From Candidatus Competibacter denitrificans Run_A_D11 (GTDB taxonomy: Bacteria; Pseudomonadota; Gammaproteobacteria; Competibacterales; Competibacteraceae): 64,000 nt of DNA. The notes beneath the pieces were generated by a model. It was given only the letters and a program-made list of their open reading frames with translations, did not search any database and was not told the DNA's origin. The position numbers and the translations under genes were made by a program. The DNA lies in the NCBI RefSeq assembly GCF_001051235.1, contig NZ_CBTJ020000033.1, positions 1 through 64,000 of the forward strand. Reading direction: 5' to 3'. How positions within the stretch are numbered: the stretch's first letter is position 1; the number at the start of each line of letters is the position of its first letter. Of the stretch, positions 38,084 through 46,556 are shown piece by piece.

Positions 38084-39214
38084 ATGAAAAAGTCTGCTCT
38101 TGTGGTGGCTGTGGCCGCTGCGCTGGTTGGGTTCGGTACTGCCGCGCACGCTGATACCACGCTGTATGGTTCGGCCCGCGTCTCTGTTGATTATGATGAT
38201 GTCGATACCACCTATCTGAACGCTCGGCAGCCCAATGGCGCACTGGTCCCCTTTACGCGCGGCTTCAATGCCTGGGATGTCTTCAACAACACATCGCGCC
38301 TGGGTGTACGTGGTGAAGAAGAATTAGGTGGCGGCTTGAGCGCTATCTATCAGTATGAGTTCGGTGTTGATGTGACTGATGGCGGCAACCTCCAGAGTAA
38401 TCGCCCCAAGTGGGTTGGCTTGAAAGGTGGCTTCGGCTCGATTACGGCCGGTACCCAATGGACCCCGTACTATAACGCCATCGCGGTTGGCGATATTTTC
38501 AACAGCTCCAAGTTCTATGACAAAGACGTCTATCTGGGCGACAGCTTTGGCGTGCGGATGGACAACAGCATCGTTTATGCCACCCCGAATCTGAGCGGTT
38601 TCAAGGCTGAAGTGATGCTGGTGATGAACGGTTCCTGCTCACCGAATGATCCGGTCACACCGGCTGATTTGTGCAAAACCGGTGCCGACAACAAGCTGAA
38701 CGGCAACTTGAGCAACGATCTGGATATGTGGAATCTGGGCCTGTCGTACAAGAATGGCCCCTTCTTCCTGGGTGCGTCCTATATGTCCCTGGAAGGCAGC
38801 TCCTTTGATAACTTCGTCACCCGGCCGACTTGGGATGGCAATCAGTGGGGCGTCGCGGTCGGCTTCAATACCGGGCCGTTTGCCGTCTCGCTGGCTTATG
38901 AAAATGGCGATCTCAACGTCCTTAACTTCGGCAAAACCCAAAACCTCATCTTGACTGGCCAATATACCTTCGGACCCAATGTGCTGCGCGCTGCGTATAC
39001 GCATTCCAGCCCCGAAGATGACCGTATCGGTGTCGTCAGCAATGGTGTTGCCGGCGTTCTTCTCCAAGACGACCGCAGCAACTGGGCATTGGGTTATCAG
39101 TATAACCTCAGCAAGCGCACCCGCGTCTGGGTCGAGTACCTCGGTCAGGAAGTTGATAACGATCTGGTCGGCAGCACACAGACCATCTCAATCGGGACTC
39201 GCCACGACTTCTAA
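38084..39214 (+). CDS. Gram-negative outer-membrane porin (first copy)
   Basis: A 376-residue beta-barrel porin. A signal peptide of about 23 residues ends AAHADTTLYG, mature protein starting DTTLYGSARVSVDYDD. Typical barrel strands include SRLGVRGEEELGGGLSAIYQ, PKWVGLKGGFGSITAGTQ and the C-terminal strand with terminal Phe (ISIGTRHDF) recognised by the BAM machinery. The general-porin fold forms trimers for small hydrophilic solutes; selectivity is unknown. One extracellular loop contains a cysteine pair (NGSCSPND...LCKTG). It has strong expression signals: consensus-like promoter, AGGAG and a strong terminator. Confidence 0.93.
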   Translation: MKKSALVVAVAAALVGFGTAAHADTTLYGSARVSVDYDDVDTTYLNARQPNGALVPFTRGFNAWDVFNNTSRLGVRGEEELGGGLSAIYQYEFGVDVTDGGNLQSNRPKWVGLKGGFGSITAGTQWTPYYNAIAVGDIFNSSKFYDKDVYLGDSFGVRMDNSIVYATPNLSGFKAEVMLVMNGSCSPNDPVTPADLCKTGADNKLNGNLSNDLDMWNLGLSYKNGPFFLGASYMSLEGSSFDNFVTRPTWDGNQWGVAVGFNTGPFAVSLAYENGDLNVLNFGKTQNLILTGQYTFGPNVLRAAYTHSSPEDDRIGVVSNGVAGVLLQDDRSNWALGYQYNLSKRTRVWVEYLGQEVDNDLVGSTQTISIGTRHDF

Positions 39215-39240
39215 GGCTTAACAGCCTCGTCAGCAATACC

Positions 39241-39272
39241 AAACGGACGCCCTAGGGCGTCCGTTTTCTTTT
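39241..39272 (+). terminator. Terminator of the first porin gene
   Basis: AAACGGACGCCC, TA, GGGCGTCCGTTT then TCTTTT: a 12-bp perfect stem with T-rich tail. Confidence 0.92.
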
Positions 39273-39334
39273 GTGTGTCTTTTGCGATGATCGTTGCTTT
39301 CTAACAAATAAGTTGTTTTTTTATAAATAAACAG

Positions 39335-39363
39335 TTGCTTTTTTGATTCATTTATTCTATAAA
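39335..39363 (+). promoter_or_regulatory. Promoter of the second porin
   Basis: TTGCTT, a 17-base spacer and TATAAA, embedded in AT-rich DNA very like the region before the first porin. The leader is about 80 bases. Confidence 0.75.
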
Positions 39364-39452
39364 TAATCTCGAATTACTTAAAAATACCTTCCAATGATCG
39401 GAAAGCGTATTACTTAAACGTGCTTTAAATTCTTAATAGCCAGGACTTTCCC

Positions 39453-40562
39453 ATGAAAAATCACTTGGTTGCTTTTGCTGTTGCAGCCTCCCTCGCCGCC
39501 CCATTCGCCGCACAAGCCGATACGATCTTGTATGGGTCTGCGCGTGTCTCTCTGGATTACAGCGATGAAAGCAACTCGCTGTTTAACGGTGATGGTAGCT
39601 GGGATGTCTTTAACAACAGCTCGCGACTTGGTGTCTTGGGATCGGAAGAGTTGGGAGGTGGCTTGAGCGCCATCTACCAGTACGAGTTCGGCGTTGACCT
39701 GACCGAGGGTGGCAATTTAGAGAGCAACCGGCCGAAGTTTGTCGGTCTGAAAGGTGGCTTTGGCCAGATCTCTGTGGGTACTCAGGAAACTCCTTATTAC
39801 CATATCGCGAGTGTCACGGACATCTTCAACACAGATCGCTCGTTTGGCAGCACTGCCTTTCTAGGCGGCTCATTCAATGGCTTTAGCCTCAACACCGGGG
39901 CAGATCGGGATCTCGGTGACGGCGCGCTGGTTCGTTTGGAAAACAGTATTTACTACACCACACCCGACATGGGCGGCCTTAGCATCGAAGCCATGTTGGT
40001 CGCCAACGGCGGTAGTAACAGTACACAAGGCCGTTCCAATGATATCGATCTTTGGAATATCGCCGCCAAATATAGCGGTGGCCCCTTCTCCGCCGGTGTC
40101 AGCTATATCCGCCTCAATGGTGACGATAGGGTTGCACTCAGCAACGGCATTAGCGTCGATCTTGACCTGGATCAGTGGGTTGCCAGCGTTGGCTTCACGG
40201 CTGACCCTTTCAGTATCGGTCTCATCTATGAGCAAGGGACTCTGAACGAATTTGGGCTGCTCGGTACCGCCCGATTCTCGCCTGGTACGCCCGCTCGCTT
40301 TGGTGACAGCGACGCAAAAAATATCTATCTCGCTGGCGAGTATCGGTTTGCCAACAACACGATTCGGGCCGCCTACGGCCGGATGGATACTGGACTGAAC
40401 GTGCTAGGCTCCGACGAAACCATGGACAATTATCTGATCGGCTATCAGTACGATTTCAGCAAGCGGACCCGTTTATGGGTTGAATACATCGGTCGCAGTA
40501 GCGACTCGGTGCTCTATGGCGACCAAAACGCGGTCTCCATCGGGACGAGAGTGGATTTCTAA
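39453..40562 (+). CDS. Gram-negative outer-membrane porin (second copy)
   Basis: A 369-residue paralogue of the preceding porin. The signal peptide ends AAQADTILYG. Shared segments include GSARVSLDYSDE, WDVFNNSSRLGVLGSEELGG, LSAIYQYEFGVDLTEGGN and YDFSKRTRLWVEYIG, and it ends in Phe (SIGTRVDF). Surface-loop regions differ and the cysteine pair of the first copy is missing. It has its own promoter and terminator, so the two genes can be regulated independently. Confidence 0.93.
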   Translation: MKNHLVAFAVAASLAAPFAAQADTILYGSARVSLDYSDESNSLFNGDGSWDVFNNSSRLGVLGSEELGGGLSAIYQYEFGVDLTEGGNLESNRPKFVGLKGGFGQISVGTQETPYYHIASVTDIFNTDRSFGSTAFLGGSFNGFSLNTGADRDLGDGALVRLENSIYYTTPDMGGLSIEAMLVANGGSNSTQGRSNDIDLWNIAAKYSGGPFSAGVSYIRLNGDDRVALSNGISVDLDLDQWVASVGFTADPFSIGLIYEQGTLNEFGLLGTARFSPGTPARFGDSDAKNIYLAGEYRFANNTIRAAYGRMDTGLNVLGSDETMDNYLIGYQYDFSKRTRLWVEYIGRSSDSVLYGDQNAVSIGTRVDF

Positions 40563-40596
40563 AATAACAAAAGCCTGACATCAGGCGTAAGGGCGG

Positions 40597-40626
40597 CGGG
40601 CACTGCAACGCAGTGCCCGTTTTTTA
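40597..40626 (+). terminator. Terminator of the second porin gene
   Basis: CGGGCACTGC, loop AAC, GCAGTGCCCG followed by TTTTTTATT. A smaller GCCTGA/TCAGGC hairpin lies just upstream at 40573-40586. Confidence 0.93.
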
Positions 40627-40638
40627 TTGCGTTAGCCA

Positions 40639-41298
40639 TCAACATCGCAAGGTTTGGACGCCGTTCTTCGTGCCTAACAAGACGATATCCGCTGGGCGTA
40701 AGGCAAACAAACCCACCGTAACGATCCCTGCAATATTGTTCAATTCCGCTTCTAGCTTGGCCGGCTCCAGAATGTGCAAGTTGTAAACGTCTAAAATGAT
40801 ATTGCCGTTGTCAGTAACAAAATTCTCTCGAAATACCGGCTGCCCCCCACGTTTGTGCAACTCGCGCCCGACGTGGCTGCGCGCCATCGGTATGACCTCG
40901 ACCGGCAGAGGGAAGCCACCCAATGTATCCACCAGCTTGGATTCATCAGCAATACAAACGAATAATTCGCTAGCCGCCGCCACGATCTTTTCACGGGTTA
41001 GCGCGCCGCCTCCCCCCTTGATGAGCTGCAACCGCGCATTAGCCTCATCCGCGCCATCCACGTAAAGAGGCAACGGGCCAACCGCGTTGAGATTTAAGAC
41101 CGGAATGCCAGCGGCTTTCAGGCGCTGGGTGGTCGCTTCCGAACTGGACACCACACCGTCTAGTCGGGATTTGATTCGCGCCAGCGCGTCAATAAAATAA
41201 TTGGCGGTTGAACCGGTGCCGACGCCTAAAACCGTATTATCTTCGACATAAGCGAGCGCAGCCTCAGCGGCGCGTTTTTTCATGTCATCTGTGGACAT
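40639..41298 (-). CDS. rpiA: Ribose-5-phosphate isomerase A
   Basis: A 219-residue enzyme of the pentose phosphate pathway. [17 protein letters not shown] binds phosphate, [20 protein letters not shown] carries the catalytic acidic residues and active-site lysine, and [21 protein letters not shown] completes the site. GGAGGAGAG lies upstream. It is divergent from ilvA, the same neighbourhood as in Pseudomonas. Confidence 0.98.
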   Translation of the reverse strand: MSTDDMKKRAAEAALAYVEDNTVLGVGTGSTANYFIDALARIKSRLDGVVSSSEATTQRLKAAGIPVLNLNAVGPLPLYVDGADEANARLQLIKGGGGALTREKIVAAASELFVCIADESKLVDTLGGFPLPVEVIPMARSHVGRELHKRGGQPVFRENFVTDNGNIILDVYNLHILEPAKLEAELNNIAGIVTVGLFALRPADIVLLGTKNGVQTLRC

Positions 41299-41333
41299 GC
41301 AACTCTCCTCCCCTGCTCTTTGTAAGCATCCTC

Positions 41334-42854
41334 ATGTACGACTATATCAAAAAGATCCTGACCGCTCGGGTTTACGATGTCGCCATCGAATCGCCTTTGG
41401 AGGTGATGAGTCGTTTATCACGGCGTCTGAATAACCGAGTGTTGCTCAAGCGTGAAGACTTGCAGCCGGTCTTTTCCTTTAAGCTGCGCGGCGCCTATAA
41501 CAAAATGGCCAATCTACCCCGCGCGGCGCTGGAAAAAGGCGTTATTTGCGCCTCGGCCGGCAATCACGCCCAAGGCGTCGCCCTGAGCGCGCAGCGGCTC
41601 GGCGCCAAAGCGACTATCGTCATGCCGCGCACCACGCCAGCGATTAAGATCCAGGCGGTGCGCGACCGAGGCGGCAAAATTGTGCTGTTTGGCGATAATT
41701 ACGACGAAGCCTATCAGCACGCCCGTCAGTTGGAAGCCGAAAAAGGCTTGACCTTCATCCATCCCTATGATGACCCCGATGTGATCGCCGGCCAAGGCAC
41801 TATCGGTATGGAAATCCTGCGTCAGCACCCCGACCACATCGAAGCGATTTTTATTGCAGTCGGCGGCGGCGGTTTGATTGCTGGAATCGCCGCTTTCATC
41901 AAATATCTGCGGCCGGAAATCAAGATCATTGGGGTGGAGCCAGACGATGCCGCTTCGATGTACCAAGCCCTCAAACAGGATCGGCGGGTGGTGCTCGATC
42001 AGGTGGGTATTTTCGCCGACGGCGTGGCGGTCAGGCAGGTAGGCGAGGAAACCTTCCGACTGGCGCGGGAACGGGTCGATGAAATGATTGTTGTGTCCAC
42101 CGACGAAATTTGTGCCGCGATCAAGGATATTTTCGATGACACCCGCGCTATTGCTGAACCCGCCGGCGCGCTCGGCGCCGCAGGCTTGAAAAAATATGTC
42201 GAGCGCACCGGCGTCACCGGCGCCAATTTGATTGCGCTCAATTGCGGCGCGAATATCAATTTCGACCGCTTGCGCCATGTCGCCGAACGCGCCGAACTGG
42301 GCGAGCGACGGGAAGCCTTGCTGGCGGTCACCATCCCGGAACAGCCGGGTAGTTTTCGCCGCTTCTGCCAAACCATCGGTAAACGCTCGATCACCGAATT
42401 TAATTATCGCTACGCCGACACCCGCCAGGCGCAGGTTTTCGCCGGCATCCAGTTGACCGAGGGGGACGGTGAAAAAAACCGCATCATTGAAACCCTGCGC
42501 GAACACAGCTATCCGGTGCTGGATCTCAGCGATAACGAGATGGCGAAACTGCACATCCGCTATATGGTGGGCGGTCATGCACCCGGCTTGCGAGATGAAT
42601 TGTTGTATCGCTTCGAGTTTCCCGAACGGCCAGGGGCGTTGCTGCAATTCCTGACTGGCATGGCGCACGATTGGAATATCAGTCTCTTCCACTATCGCAA
42701 TCACGGCTCCGATCATGGCCGGGTGCTGGTCGGCATCCAAGTATCGACAGCAGAACGGGGGCAATTCGACCAGTTCATCCACAAACTCGGCTATCCCTAC
42801 GCCGACGAAACCGATAATCCCGCTTATCGCCTGTTTCTGGATAGTCGCGGCTAA
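41334..42854 (+). CDS. ilvA: Threonine dehydratase, biosynthetic
   Basis: A 506-residue PLP enzyme making 2-oxobutanoate for isoleucine. PLP Lys50 lies in PVFSFKLRGAYNKM. CASAGNHAQGVALSA and the glycine loop AVGGGGLIAGIA bind phosphate. Two C-terminal ACT-like regulatory domains (about 325-405 and 420-506; FPERPGALLQFLTGM in the second) give the isoleucine-inhibited long form. The start at MYDYIKKILTARVYD is 35 bases from the divergent rpiA start; a longer frame across rpiA was rejected. Confidence 0.97.
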   Translation: MYDYIKKILTARVYDVAIESPLEVMSRLSRRLNNRVLLKREDLQPVFSFKLRGAYNKMANLPRAALEKGVICASAGNHAQGVALSAQRLGAKATIVMPRTTPAIKIQAVRDRGGKIVLFGDNYDEAYQHARQLEAEKGLTFIHPYDDPDVIAGQGTIGMEILRQHPDHIEAIFIAVGGGGLIAGIAAFIKYLRPEIKIIGVEPDDAASMYQALKQDRRVVLDQVGIFADGVAVRQVGEETFRLARERVDEMIVVSTDEICAAIKDIFDDTRAIAEPAGALGAAGLKKYVERTGVTGANLIALNCGANINFDRLRHVAERAELGERREALLAVTIPEQPGSFRRFCQTIGKRSITEFNYRYADTRQAQVFAGIQLTEGDGEKNRIIETLREHSYPVLDLSDNEMAKLHIRYMVGGHAPGLRDELLYRFEFPERPGALLQFLTGMAHDWNISLFHYRNHGSDHGRVLVGIQVSTAERGQFDQFIHKLGYPYADETDNPAYRLFLDSRG

Positions 42855-42867
42855 TCTGTAACAGTCG

Positions 42868-42880
42868 AATTTGAAAGCAA
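42868..42880 (+). promoter_or_regulatory. Candidate Ada-binding site (AAT-N6-GCAA)
   Basis: AAT, TTGAAA, GCAA matches the A-box/B-box arrangement bound by methylated Ada upstream of its own gene in E. coli. It lies ~70 bases before ada. A clear -35/-10 pair was not identified. Confidence 0.5.
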
Positions 42881-42950
42881 GATTCGGAGTGAACCGATAA
42901 GCAAACGTCGCTAAAGTTCCAACCATCTTATGGCTGGTCGAAAGGAACCC

Positions 42951-44033
42951 ATGATGAACGCCGCTGTGAAAAACTCACACCATGCCGTCACCACGCAGAA
43001 CGATCCTCGGTGGGCCGCCGTGGTCGCTCGTGACGCCAAGGTGGCTGACCGGTTTTTCTACTCGGTCCAGACCACGGGCGTGTACTGCCGCCCTTCATGC
43101 GCCGCCCGCTTAGCGCGACCGGAACATGTCCGTTTTCACCCAACACGCGAAGAAGCCGAACAAGCCGGTTTCCGACCTTGCCAGCGTTGTAAGCCAGATC
43201 AGCCGCCTTTGCTCGAACAACACGCGATCAAGATCACTGAAGCTTGTCGGATCATCGAAGCATCGGAGACCACACCGGGCATTGCAGAACTAGCAAAGCG
43301 TGTCGGCATCAGCACGTACCATTTTCATCGCCTTTTCAAGACGATCACTGGACTGACGCCAAAAGCCTACGCAGCGGCGCGGCGCGCACAATGGGTGCGC
43401 CACACCCTTAGTCACAGCAACACGGTAACGGACGCAGTTTTCGAGGCGGGCTACCACTCCAGCAGCCGTTTTTACCAGCGATCCAACGAGGTTCTGGGCA
43501 TGACGCCGACCAAATACCGCGCAGGTGGCCTCAACATACTCATTCGCTTTGCCATTGGGCAATGCTCGCTGGGGTCGATCCTGGTCGCCGAAAGCGCTCA
43601 TGGCGTGTGCGCCATTTTCTTGGGCGATGATCCCGAACGGCTAGCCTATGACCTGCAAGACCGCTTCCCCCGCGCCACGCTGATCGGCGGCGACAGCGCC
43701 TTTGAGCAGCGCGTCGCCAAGGTCATCGGCTTTATCGAACAACCGGCTATCGGCCTGGATTTGCCGCTCGATGTGCGCGGCACCGCCTTTCAACAGCGCG
43801 TTTGGCAAGCCCTACGGGAGATTCCGGTTGGAGCAACAGCCAGTTATACCGACATTGCCCAACGAATTGGCGCTCCGAATACAGCGCGGGCCGTCGCTGG
43901 GGCCTGTGCAGCGAATAGTTTGGCGGTCGCCATTCCGTGCCATCGCGTCATCCGCAACGATGGCGGTCTGTCCGGTTACCGCTGGGGTGTGGAGCGCAAG
44001 CGCGCCCTATTGGCGAAGGAAGCCGACTCATGA
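42951..44033 (+). CDS. ada: Bifunctional Ada: methylphosphotriester sensor/activator and O6-alkylguanine-DNA methyltransferase
   Basis: About 360 residues in three parts. The N-terminal Zn domain has the acceptor cysteine in TTGVYCRPSCAARLARPE and the CQRC pair. The AraC-type helix-turn-helix region contains ISTYHFHRLFKTITGLTPKA and SSSRFYQRSNEVLGMTPTKY. The C-terminal methyltransferase carries the acceptor in AIPCHRVIRNDGGLSGYRWG. Ada repairs alkylated DNA and, once methylated at the N-terminal cysteine, activates the adaptive response. AAAGGAAC precedes two adjacent ATGs (42951, 42954). It forms an operon with alkB. Confidence 0.97.
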   Translation: MMNAAVKNSHHAVTTQNDPRWAAVVARDAKVADRFFYSVQTTGVYCRPSCAARLARPEHVRFHPTREEAEQAGFRPCQRCKPDQPPLLEQHAIKITEACRIIEASETTPGIAELAKRVGISTYHFHRLFKTITGLTPKAYAAARRAQWVRHTLSHSNTVTDAVFEAGYHSSSRFYQRSNEVLGMTPTKYRAGGLNILIRFAIGQCSLGSILVAESAHGVCAIFLGDDPERLAYDLQDRFPRATLIGGDSAFEQRVAKVIGFIEQPAIGLDLPLDVRGTAFQQRVWQALREIPVGATASYTDIAQRIGAPNTARAVAGACAANSLAVAIPCHRVIRNDGGLSGYRWGVERKRALLAKEADS

Positions 44034-44061
44034 ATCGGCGGCTACCGGCATAGAGCCAGCC

Positions 44062-44715
44062 ATGACCTTGCCTCTGTTTGAGGATGCGGAATCAGGCCAG
44101 CCATGGCGCGAGGCCCTGTGTCCCGGCGCGGTCGTGTTGCACAACTTCGCCACAGCGGCCGGGGCCACGCTGCTCACGACCCTGCACGATATCGCACGGC
44201 AAGCGCCGTTTCGGCACATGATCACGCCGGGCGGCTTTCGCATGTCGGTGGCCATGACGAACTGTGGCTCCTGCGGCTGGCTGTCGGATCGCACCGGCTA
44301 CCGCTACGCGGCGACCGATCCGGAAAGCGGTAAACCTTGGCCTCCCTTGCCGGAGGCGTACCTGAAACTGGCACGCGCAGCGGCCGCGAGCGCCGGTTTT
44401 CCAGACTTCGAGCCGGATGCATGTCTCATCAACCGCTACGCACCTGGCGCCCGGCTGTCGCTGCATCAAGACAAGGATGAGCGAGATTTTACTCAGCCTA
44501 TCGTCTCGGTTTCACTGGGCCTGCCGGCAGTGTTTCTATTCGGTGGTTTACGGCGGAACGACAAAGCCGCTCGCGTGCTCTTGACGCACGGCGCTGTGGT
44601 GGTCTGGGGCGGGCCAGCGCGGTTGCGCTATCATGGGATTCTGTCGCTCAAAGCTGGATATCACCCCCTGGTGGGCGAACAACGGATCAATCTGACTTTT
44701 CGTAAAGCCATCTAA
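44062..44715 (+). CDS. alkB: DNA oxidative demethylase AlkB
   Basis: A 217-residue Fe(II)/2-oxoglutarate dioxygenase that reverses 1-methyladenine and 3-methylcytosine. Iron ligands are His and Asp in LSLHQDKDERDF and His in RLRYHGILSL; the 2-oxoglutarate arginine is in RINLTFR. FRMSVAMTNCGSCGWLSD and CLINRYAPGARL match E. coli AlkB (216). The start is MTLPLFEDAE, 28 bases after ada, as in the E. coli ada-alkB operon. Confidence 0.97.
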   Translation: MTLPLFEDAESGQPWREALCPGAVVLHNFATAAGATLLTTLHDIARQAPFRHMITPGGFRMSVAMTNCGSCGWLSDRTGYRYAATDPESGKPWPPLPEAYLKLARAAAASAGFPDFEPDACLINRYAPGARLSLHQDKDERDFTQPIVSVSLGLPAVFLFGGLRRNDKAARVLLTHGAVVVWGGPARLRYHGILSLKAGYHPLVGEQRINLTFRKAI

Positions 44716-44851
44716 TCAATCCTTTCATCCAGGCCGCTGAGACACGTTTTGGACTTAAATTTCCAAGGTATCCACCAGCGCCCGTCTAATTCGACTTGAT
44801 AAGACCAAAGTCTGATCCCTATCCAACTTGCGGCCGAGCTAAATAACGCTT

Positions 44852-45328
44852 TCATGGCATTGAGCTAATTTCCAACCCCACCACCACGGCCCATTGAGCC
44901 TCGGTTACCGGTAAGACCGACAGGCGGTTACCCCGGCGGAGTAAGGCAAAATCGCCTAACACCGCCTGATGGTGTTTCAACTCAGTTAAGGTGATGGGTC
45001 GGCGCATACGGCGCACCAACCGCACATCGACTCGGTGCCAGCGGGGTTGTTGCCAGGTGCTGGTGGGGTCATAGTAAGGACTGGCGGGATCAAAAGCGGT
45101 TTCGTCCGGGTAGCCTTCCCGCACCACCTCGACAATACCAACGATGGCCGGCTTTAGCATACCGGAATGATAGAAAAACGCTTGATCGCCCTGACGCAGG
45201 GCATCGCGCAGAAAATTACGAGCCTGATAGTTGCGCACCCCTTCCCAAGCCGTGGTCTGCTGGGGTGACGCTTCAAGATCGGCAAAACTAAACGCCGTGA
45301 CTTCCGATTTCAGCAGCCAATAAGCCAC
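44852..45328 (-). CDS. EVE domain-containing protein
   Basis: A 158-residue PUA-like EVE protein. MAYWLLKSEVTAFSFADLE, WEGVRNYQARNFLRD, GDQAFFYHSG and the C-terminal LSVLPVTEAQW form the family pattern. EVE domains bind modified bases in DNA or RNA; the bacterial function is not settled. It follows fau in the same direction, the order found in Pseudomonas. Confidence 0.94.
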   Translation of the reverse strand: MAYWLLKSEVTAFSFADLEASPQQTTAWEGVRNYQARNFLRDALRQGDQAFFYHSGMLKPAIVGIVEVVREGYPDETAFDPASPYYDPTSTWQQPRWHRVDVRLVRRMRRPITLTELKHHQAVLGDFALLRRGNRLSVLPVTEAQWAVVVGLEISSMP

Positions 45329-45355
45329 GGCTTATCCCCTTTCGCTCTGGCTGGT

Positions 45356-45955
45356 TTAGCGAAATTCATAGAAAGCAGCTTCCGTCACTACAGCATCCAA
45401 AGGCACATCCCAGTGTTCACGGATTAACAACTCAGGGCTTTTCTGGAACTCGTAACCCAAACCCAACAAATAGGGCCGCTGACCCTGATACGCTGGATTA
45501 GCCAAGAAAGCAAAACTACGGTCGTAGAATCCGCCACCCATACCGAGACGAGTTCCTGTGCTGTCGAAAGCCACCAGCGGCACCAAAACCAAATCCAGTT
45601 GCTCAGGCGACAACCACTCATCTGGGGAGATGGCGGGTTCAGGAATGTTAAATCGGTTGGGACGTAAGGGCGAATCGGGCCGATAGGGTGCAAAGTGTAG
45701 CGTTCCCACCGGATCGTTGACGATGACCGGCAAGTAGACTTGCTTGTTGGTCGCCCACGCCCGTTCGAGCAATGGTCGCGGATCAAGCTCTCCCTGGCAG
45801 GCCCAATAACCCGCGATATGACACGCTTCAGCATAGACTAGATCATCAGGGACTCGCGCCGCCACCGAGAGAGCCGCTTGCCAGCACTCATCAGCGAGCA
45901 TCGCGCGTCTGCTGGCACGCAATCGTTCGCGCAAGTTGCGGCGCTCAAGCGGCAC
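45356..45955 (-). CDS. fau: 5-formyltetrahydrofolate cyclo-ligase
   Basis: A 199-residue YgfA/Fau enzyme converting 5-formyl-THF to 5,10-methenyl-THF. LERRNLRERLRASRRAML, the phosphate-binding segment VPLVAFDSTGTRLGMGGGFYD and the C-terminal EHWDVPLDAVVTE are canonical. The only in-frame start is GTG, with no clear ribosome binding site; a stop lies five codons upstream. It follows the 6S RNA gene, an arrangement conserved from E. coli (ssrS-ygfA) to Pseudomonas. Confidence 0.95.
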   Translation of the reverse strand: MPLERRNLRERLRASRRAMLADECWQAALSVAARVPDDLVYAEACHIAGYWACQGELDPRPLLERAWATNKQVYLPVIVNDPVGTLHFAPYRPDSPLRPNRFNIPEPAISPDEWLSPEQLDLVLVPLVAFDSTGTRLGMGGGFYDRSFAFLANPAYQGQRPYLLGLGYEFQKSPELLIREHWDVPLDAVVTEAAFYEFR

Positions 45956-45966
45956 GAAAGGGAAGC

Positions 45967-45995
45967 CTCAAAAAATAAAGGCGACCGCAGTCGCC
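45967..45995 (-). terminator. Terminator between 6S RNA and fau
   Basis: On the minus strand GGCGAC-TGCG-GTCGCC is followed by TTTATTTTTT. It ends the 6S transcript; read-through would express fau. Confidence 0.88.
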
Positions 45996-46017
45996 AAGAC
46001 ACACAATCAACATCAAG

Positions 46018-46215
46018 AAGGCGCTCTCCGCTGATGCCGTTTTGGGCCATTGCCCTTGAACCGCGCGGGCTCAAAGCGGGGAACAGAGCGGCGAATCAGG
46101 CTTCCCGCTACAAGGCGGACATGCACACAACGCCGACGACTATCACCCTGGGTAGAATTAAATAGGATCAAGGGGTTACCCGACCCTTTACTCGTACACC
46201 CCAGAGAGCGCCAAA
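46018..46215 (-). ncRNA. ssrS: 6S RNA
   Basis: About 195 nt between zapA and fau, its conserved position. The closing stem GGCGCTCTC (46212-46204) pairs with GAGAGCGCC (46028-46020). The 3' half reads GGTTCAAGGGCAATGGCCC then CGGCATC, closely matching E. coli 6S (GGTTCAAGGGTTACAGCC...CGGCATC), and GTGTGCATGTCCG with CGGGAAGCCT matches the central bubble flanks. 6S RNA mimics an open promoter and sequesters sigma70 RNA polymerase in stationary phase. Ends are approximate. Confidence 0.9.
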
Positions 46216-46237
46216 CCTAAAACACTATTTGACTCAG

Positions 46238-46267
46238 ATTATAACCCATCCGGTACAGATTTGCTAA
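46238..46267 (-). promoter_or_regulatory. 6S RNA promoter
   Basis: On the minus strand TTAGCA (46267-46262), an 18-base spacer and TATAAT (46243-46238), overlapping the end of zapA; start near 46231, about 15 bases before the mature 6S 5' end. Confidence 0.8.
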
Positions 46268-46556
46268 GAATCGCATCAATTTTTTGTGCCATATCCTCGA
46301 CATAATGATTAACAACTGCGTCGGTCTCGGTCAATTGTCGCTGTTGCCGCAGCAGCTCGTGGCTGAGATTCATCGCCGCCATCACCGCCACCGCATCCAG
46401 GCTCAAAAGCTTGCTGCTGCGATCCCGGACCTCACGCATTTTCTCGTCCAGATACCGGCCCGCCTCCAGCAGATCCTCATGTTCGGCCGGCGTACACGCA
46501 AAGCGATATTCGCCCCCAAGCAGATGCACAGTTACCCCGATAGTCCCCTGGCTCAC
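46239..46556 (-). CDS. zapA: Cell division protein ZapA
   Basis: A 105-residue FtsZ-ring stabiliser. The N-terminal fold starts VTVHLLGGEYRFACTPAEHEDLLEAG; the C-terminal helix MAAMNLSHELLRQQRQL forms the coiled coil of the tetramer. Its start overlaps the stop of the upstream ZapB-like gene by four bases. The 3' end contains the 6S promoter. Confidence 0.95.
   Translation of the reverse strand: MSQGTIGVTVHLLGGEYRFACTPAEHEDLLEAGRYLDEKMREVRDRSSKLLSLDAVAVMAAMNLSHELLRQQRQLTETDAVVNHYVEDMAQKIDAILSKSVPDGL

Noticed and set aside
38084..40562. Assembly duplication of one porin gene
   Set aside because: The two copies differ in length, loops and flanking terminators, so they are true paralogues rather than an assembly artefact.
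41514..42926. 470-codon minus-strand open frame
   Set aside because: Entirely antisense to ilvA, whose protein is clearly conserved; long shadow frames are common in GC-rich DNA.
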